From Nitrospira sp. (GTDB lineage: Bacteria; Nitrospirota; Nitrospiria; Nitrospirales; Nitrospiraceae): a stretch of 6,771 nt of DNA. Location of the stretch: contig JABMDG010000054.1 in assembly GCA_015904045.1 (NCBI GenBank), forward strand, positions 1 to 6,771. The letters are read 5' to 3'. A model generated the notes under the pieces. The model made no database searches and was not told the DNA's origin. It was given only the letters and a program-made list of their open reading frames with translations. How positions within the stretch are numbered: the first letter of the stretch is position 1; every line of letters starts with the position of its first letter. Both the position numbers and the translations under genes were made by a program. This document shows, piece after piece, positions 4,712-6,771 of this stretch.

Positions 4712-5566
4712 ATGGGACCGGACTCATCTGATCACACGTCACCGCTTCGTCCCGACACTACATCCTCTTCGTATATTCTGGCCCATAAGGACACGGAGTT
4801 TCTAGAACGCGACCAACTGCGCCCGATTCGCATCGGGCTTGAACTGTTGAAACCGGAATTGATTCAGCGAGAAGAGGGAATCCAGTCGACCATCGTGGTC
4901 TTTGGGAGCGCGCGACTTCAAGATCCGGCTGCGATGGAGCAGGCGCTTCACAAGGCCGAAGAGGAAGTGGCTCGATCGCCGACAGATCCTGTAATCGTAA
5001 AGCAGGCGGCCATAGCGCGGCGACAGCTCGCCCTCTCGAAGTACTACGATGTGGCGCGCGAGTTCGGACGATTGGTGTCGTCCACCTGTCAAATCGATGG
5101 GCGCTGCGACTATGTCGTGGTTACCGGCGGGGGACCCGGCATCATGGAAGCCGCAAATCGCGGGGCGGCGGACGTCAAGGCCAAATCGATCGGCCTCAAC
5201 ATTACACTCCCACACGAGCAACATCCGAACCCATACATTACGCCGACGCTAAGTTTTCAATTCCGCTATTTTGCCATCCGAAAAATGCACTTCTTAATCC
5301 GCGCGAAGGCCTTAGTCGCCTTTCCGGGAGGATTTGGCACCCTCGACGAGCTGTTTGAAACCTTGACCCTTCTCCAGACCGGCAAAACGGACCAAGTGCT
5401 GGTGGTATTGGTCGGGCGTGAATTTTGGGAACGGTTGATCAATTGGCAGTGGCTGGTGGACAACGGGCTTATTTCACAGAATGACCTGGGCCTGTTCCAC
5501 TATGCCGAGACAGCCCAGGAAGCATGGGACTTAATCGGGCGCCACAATGGAGTGTCACCAACATGA
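4712..5566 (+). CDS. LOG family nucleotide hydrolase (TIGR00730-like, 284 aa)
   Basis: LOG-family proteins cleave the N-glycosidic bond of nucleoside 5'-monophosphates to release base and ribose phosphate; many are misannotated as lysine decarboxylases. The Rossmann core is visible as IVVFGSARL (61-69), YVVVTGGGPGIMEAANRGA (134-152), IGLNITLPHEQHPNPY (160-175), FRYFAIRKMHF (184-194, with conserved Arg190-Lys191) and the signature PGGFGTLDE (205-213, catalytic Glu213). It is larger than the roughly 180-residue plant-type enzymes because of a 55-residue N-terminal extension and a charged helical insert at about 72-120; both occur in a long bacterial subfamily. No SD site precedes ATG 4712, and the next Met is at about residue 75, inside the fold, so 4712 is the only sensible standard start. 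Its stop overlaps the start of the next gene (ATGA). Substrate preference cannot be predicted. Confidence 0.92.
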   Translation: MGPDSSDHTSPLRPDTTSSSYILAHKDTEFLERDQLRPIRIGLELLKPELIQREEGIQSTIVVFGSARLQDPAAMEQALHKAEEEVARSPTDPVIVKQAAIARRQLALSKYYDVAREFGRLVSSTCQIDGRCDYVVVTGGGPGIMEAANRGAADVKAKSIGLNITLPHEQHPNPYITPTLSFQFRYFAIRKMHFLIRAKALVAFPGGFGTLDELFETLTLLQTGKTDQVLVVLVGREFWERLINWQWLVDNGLISQNDLGLFHYAETAQEAWDLIGRHNGVSPT

Positions 5567-6771
5567 AACTTTCCTTCTACGGAGCAGCTCGATCGGTCAC
5601 AGGAAGCCGGCACATGCTGGAGATGCCGGGATTCAGACTCTTGTTCGATTGCGGGCTGTTTCAGGGACGGCGGGAAGAGGCTGTTCAGCAAAACCGAGAC
5701 TTAGGCTTCGACCCCAAGTCATTGGGCGCTGTCTTGCTTTCCCATGCGCATATCGACCACTCAGGGGCCTTGCCGGTTTTGCCGCAGCATGGATTCGCAG
5801 GGAAAGTCTATGTCACCAGAGCGACGGCCGACTTGGCGGGGATCATGCTTGAAGACTCCGCCCGAGTACAAGAGAGCGACTGCCGCTATGTGAACAAGCG
5901 GGAAAAGCGCGGACGAACAACTTGTATCCGTCCTTTTTACAACAGCGACGATGTCCGCAAGATTCTGAAGCGATTCGAAGGTGAACGGTATGGAGATCAG
6001 CTCAAAATCGCGCCACGTGTGATGGCATCATTTCACGACGCCGGCCATATTTTAGGTTCTGCCGCAGTTCGCGTGAAGTACACGGCGCGAGGCAACAGCA
6101 CCACGGTCCTGTTCAGCGGCGATCTCGGCCGTTCCGGGATGCCGATTTTGCGGGATCCCGAGACGCCTCCCCCCTGTGACGTGCTGATCCTGGAATCCAC
6201 CTATGGCGATCGCTTGCATGAGCAGTCCGGCGAGGAGATGAAGCGGAAGGCGCAGGATCTGATCGCCCATGCGAAAGCACACAAGAGCAAAATTATCGTC
6301 CCTGCCTTTGCCGTGGGCCGCACCCAGGAACTGGTCATGCGGATCAAGCAGCTGGTCGGCGAGGGTCGGATCGATCCCCTCCCCATCTATATCGACTCAC
6401 CGCTGGCCGGCAAAGCCACGGAGGTGTTTCGCCGCCATCCGGAGTGTTACGACGAAGAGACGCTGAAAACATTTTCGGCAGCCGGTGATCCCTTTGCCTC
6501 ACGGTACATCAACTTTGTCTCGTCGCCGGAAGACAGCAAGCGTCTGAACGCGATGAAAGGGCCCTGTGTCATCATTTCCTCCTCCGGGATGTGCGAAGGC
6601 GGGCGTGTCGTGCATCATCTCAAACATGCCATTCAAGACGAGGCCAATGTCATCGTCTTCGTCGGGTTCCAGGCCGAGCATACACTGGGACGAAAGCTGG
6701 TCGAGGGATGGGATGTGGTGCCGATTTTCGGCGTCCCGACGCAACGCCGAGCCCAAGTCGTGAAGTTCAAC
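5563..6771 (+). CDS. Metallo-beta-lactamase/beta-CASP RNase-like protein, 3'-truncated by window edge
   Basis: The 403 visible residues belong to the CPSF73-like beta-CASP group, whose members act as zinc-dependent RNA endo- or exonucleases. Motif 2 is HAHIDH at 61-66, motif 3 is His162 in DAGHILGSA, motif 4 is Asp187 in FSGDLGR, and motif A is Glu211 in LESTYGDR. PAFAVGRTQEL (248-258), YIDSPLAG (276-283) and SSSGMCEGGRVVHHL (339-353) mark the beta-CASP insert. The frame is still open at the right edge just after FVGFQAEHTLGRKL, so the final 50-65 residues with the SAHxD and VHGE histidines are missing. Usual length is about 450-470. ATG 5563 overlaps the LOG stop as ATGA, with GGAG at 5549-5552, 10 bases upstream; the two are surely co-transcribed. 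All visible metal ligands are intact, so it is probably active. RNA substrate unknown. Confidence 0.93.
   Translation, partial: MKLSFYGAARSVTGSRHMLEMPGFRLLFDCGLFQGRREEAVQQNRDLGFDPKSLGAVLLSHAHIDHSGALPVLPQHGFAGKVYVTRATADLAGIMLEDSARVQESDCRYVNKREKRGRTTCIRPFYNSDDVRKILKRFEGERYGDQLKIAPRVMASFHDAGHILGSAAVRVKYTARGNSTTVLFSGDLGRSGMPILRDPETPPPCDVLILESTYGDRLHEQSGEEMKRKAQDLIAHAKAHKSKIIVPAFAVGRTQELVMRIKQLVGEGRIDPLPIYIDSPLAGKATEVFRRHPECYDEETLKTFSAAGDPFASRYINFVSSPEDSKRLNAMKGPCVIISSSGMCEGGRVVHHLKHAIQDEANVIVFVGFQAEHTLGRKLVEGWDVVPIFGVPTQRRAQVVKFN

Overview
The window most likely comes from a Nitrospira-type nitrite-oxidising bacterium. The basis is the left-edge gene. It reads as the C-terminal two thirds of NxrB, the iron-sulfur (beta) subunit of nitrite oxidoreductase, and its wording matches my recollection of Nitrospira NxrB (about 430 residues) better than E. 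coli NarH. The species, and whether it is a canonical nitrite oxidiser or a comammox strain, cannot be told from this window.

Layout, left to right. (1) 2-862: nxrB, cut by the left edge and closed by a strong rho-independent terminator at 947-980. (2) 1104-2249: three small plus-strand genes. Two are helical proteins I do not recognise and one is a four-cysteine zinc-ribbon protein. The second has a clear promoter and Shine-Dalgarno (SD) site; the first has an unresolved start. (3) 2345-2608, minus strand: a long-form Trm112-like protein, convergent with the zinc-ribbon gene and divergent from what follows. (4) 2782-4645: a tight plus-strand run of four genes with gaps of 4, 8 and 7 bases: a shortened DUF502 membrane protein, a GNAT acetyltransferase, and two tandem small lipoproteins that share a BamE/SmpA-like core. 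(5) 4712 to the right edge: a LOG-family nucleotide hydrolase overlapping by 4 bases a metallo-beta-lactamase/beta-CASP RNase-like protein that runs off the right edge. A perfect TATAAT lies just ahead of the LOG start codon, so that mRNA may be leaderless.

Functionally, nxrB belongs to the respiratory nitrite-oxidation enzyme and the terminator separates it from everything else. The 2782-4645 cluster combines an envelope membrane protein, two lipoproteins and an acetyltransferase, so an envelope role is a reasonable guess, not a demonstration. The LOG and beta-CASP pair suggests nucleotide and RNA metabolism. I found no transposon, CRISPR array, tRNA, rRNA, phage gene or recognisable defence system. 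The least explained material is the small-gene block at 1104-2249 and the lipoprotein pair.
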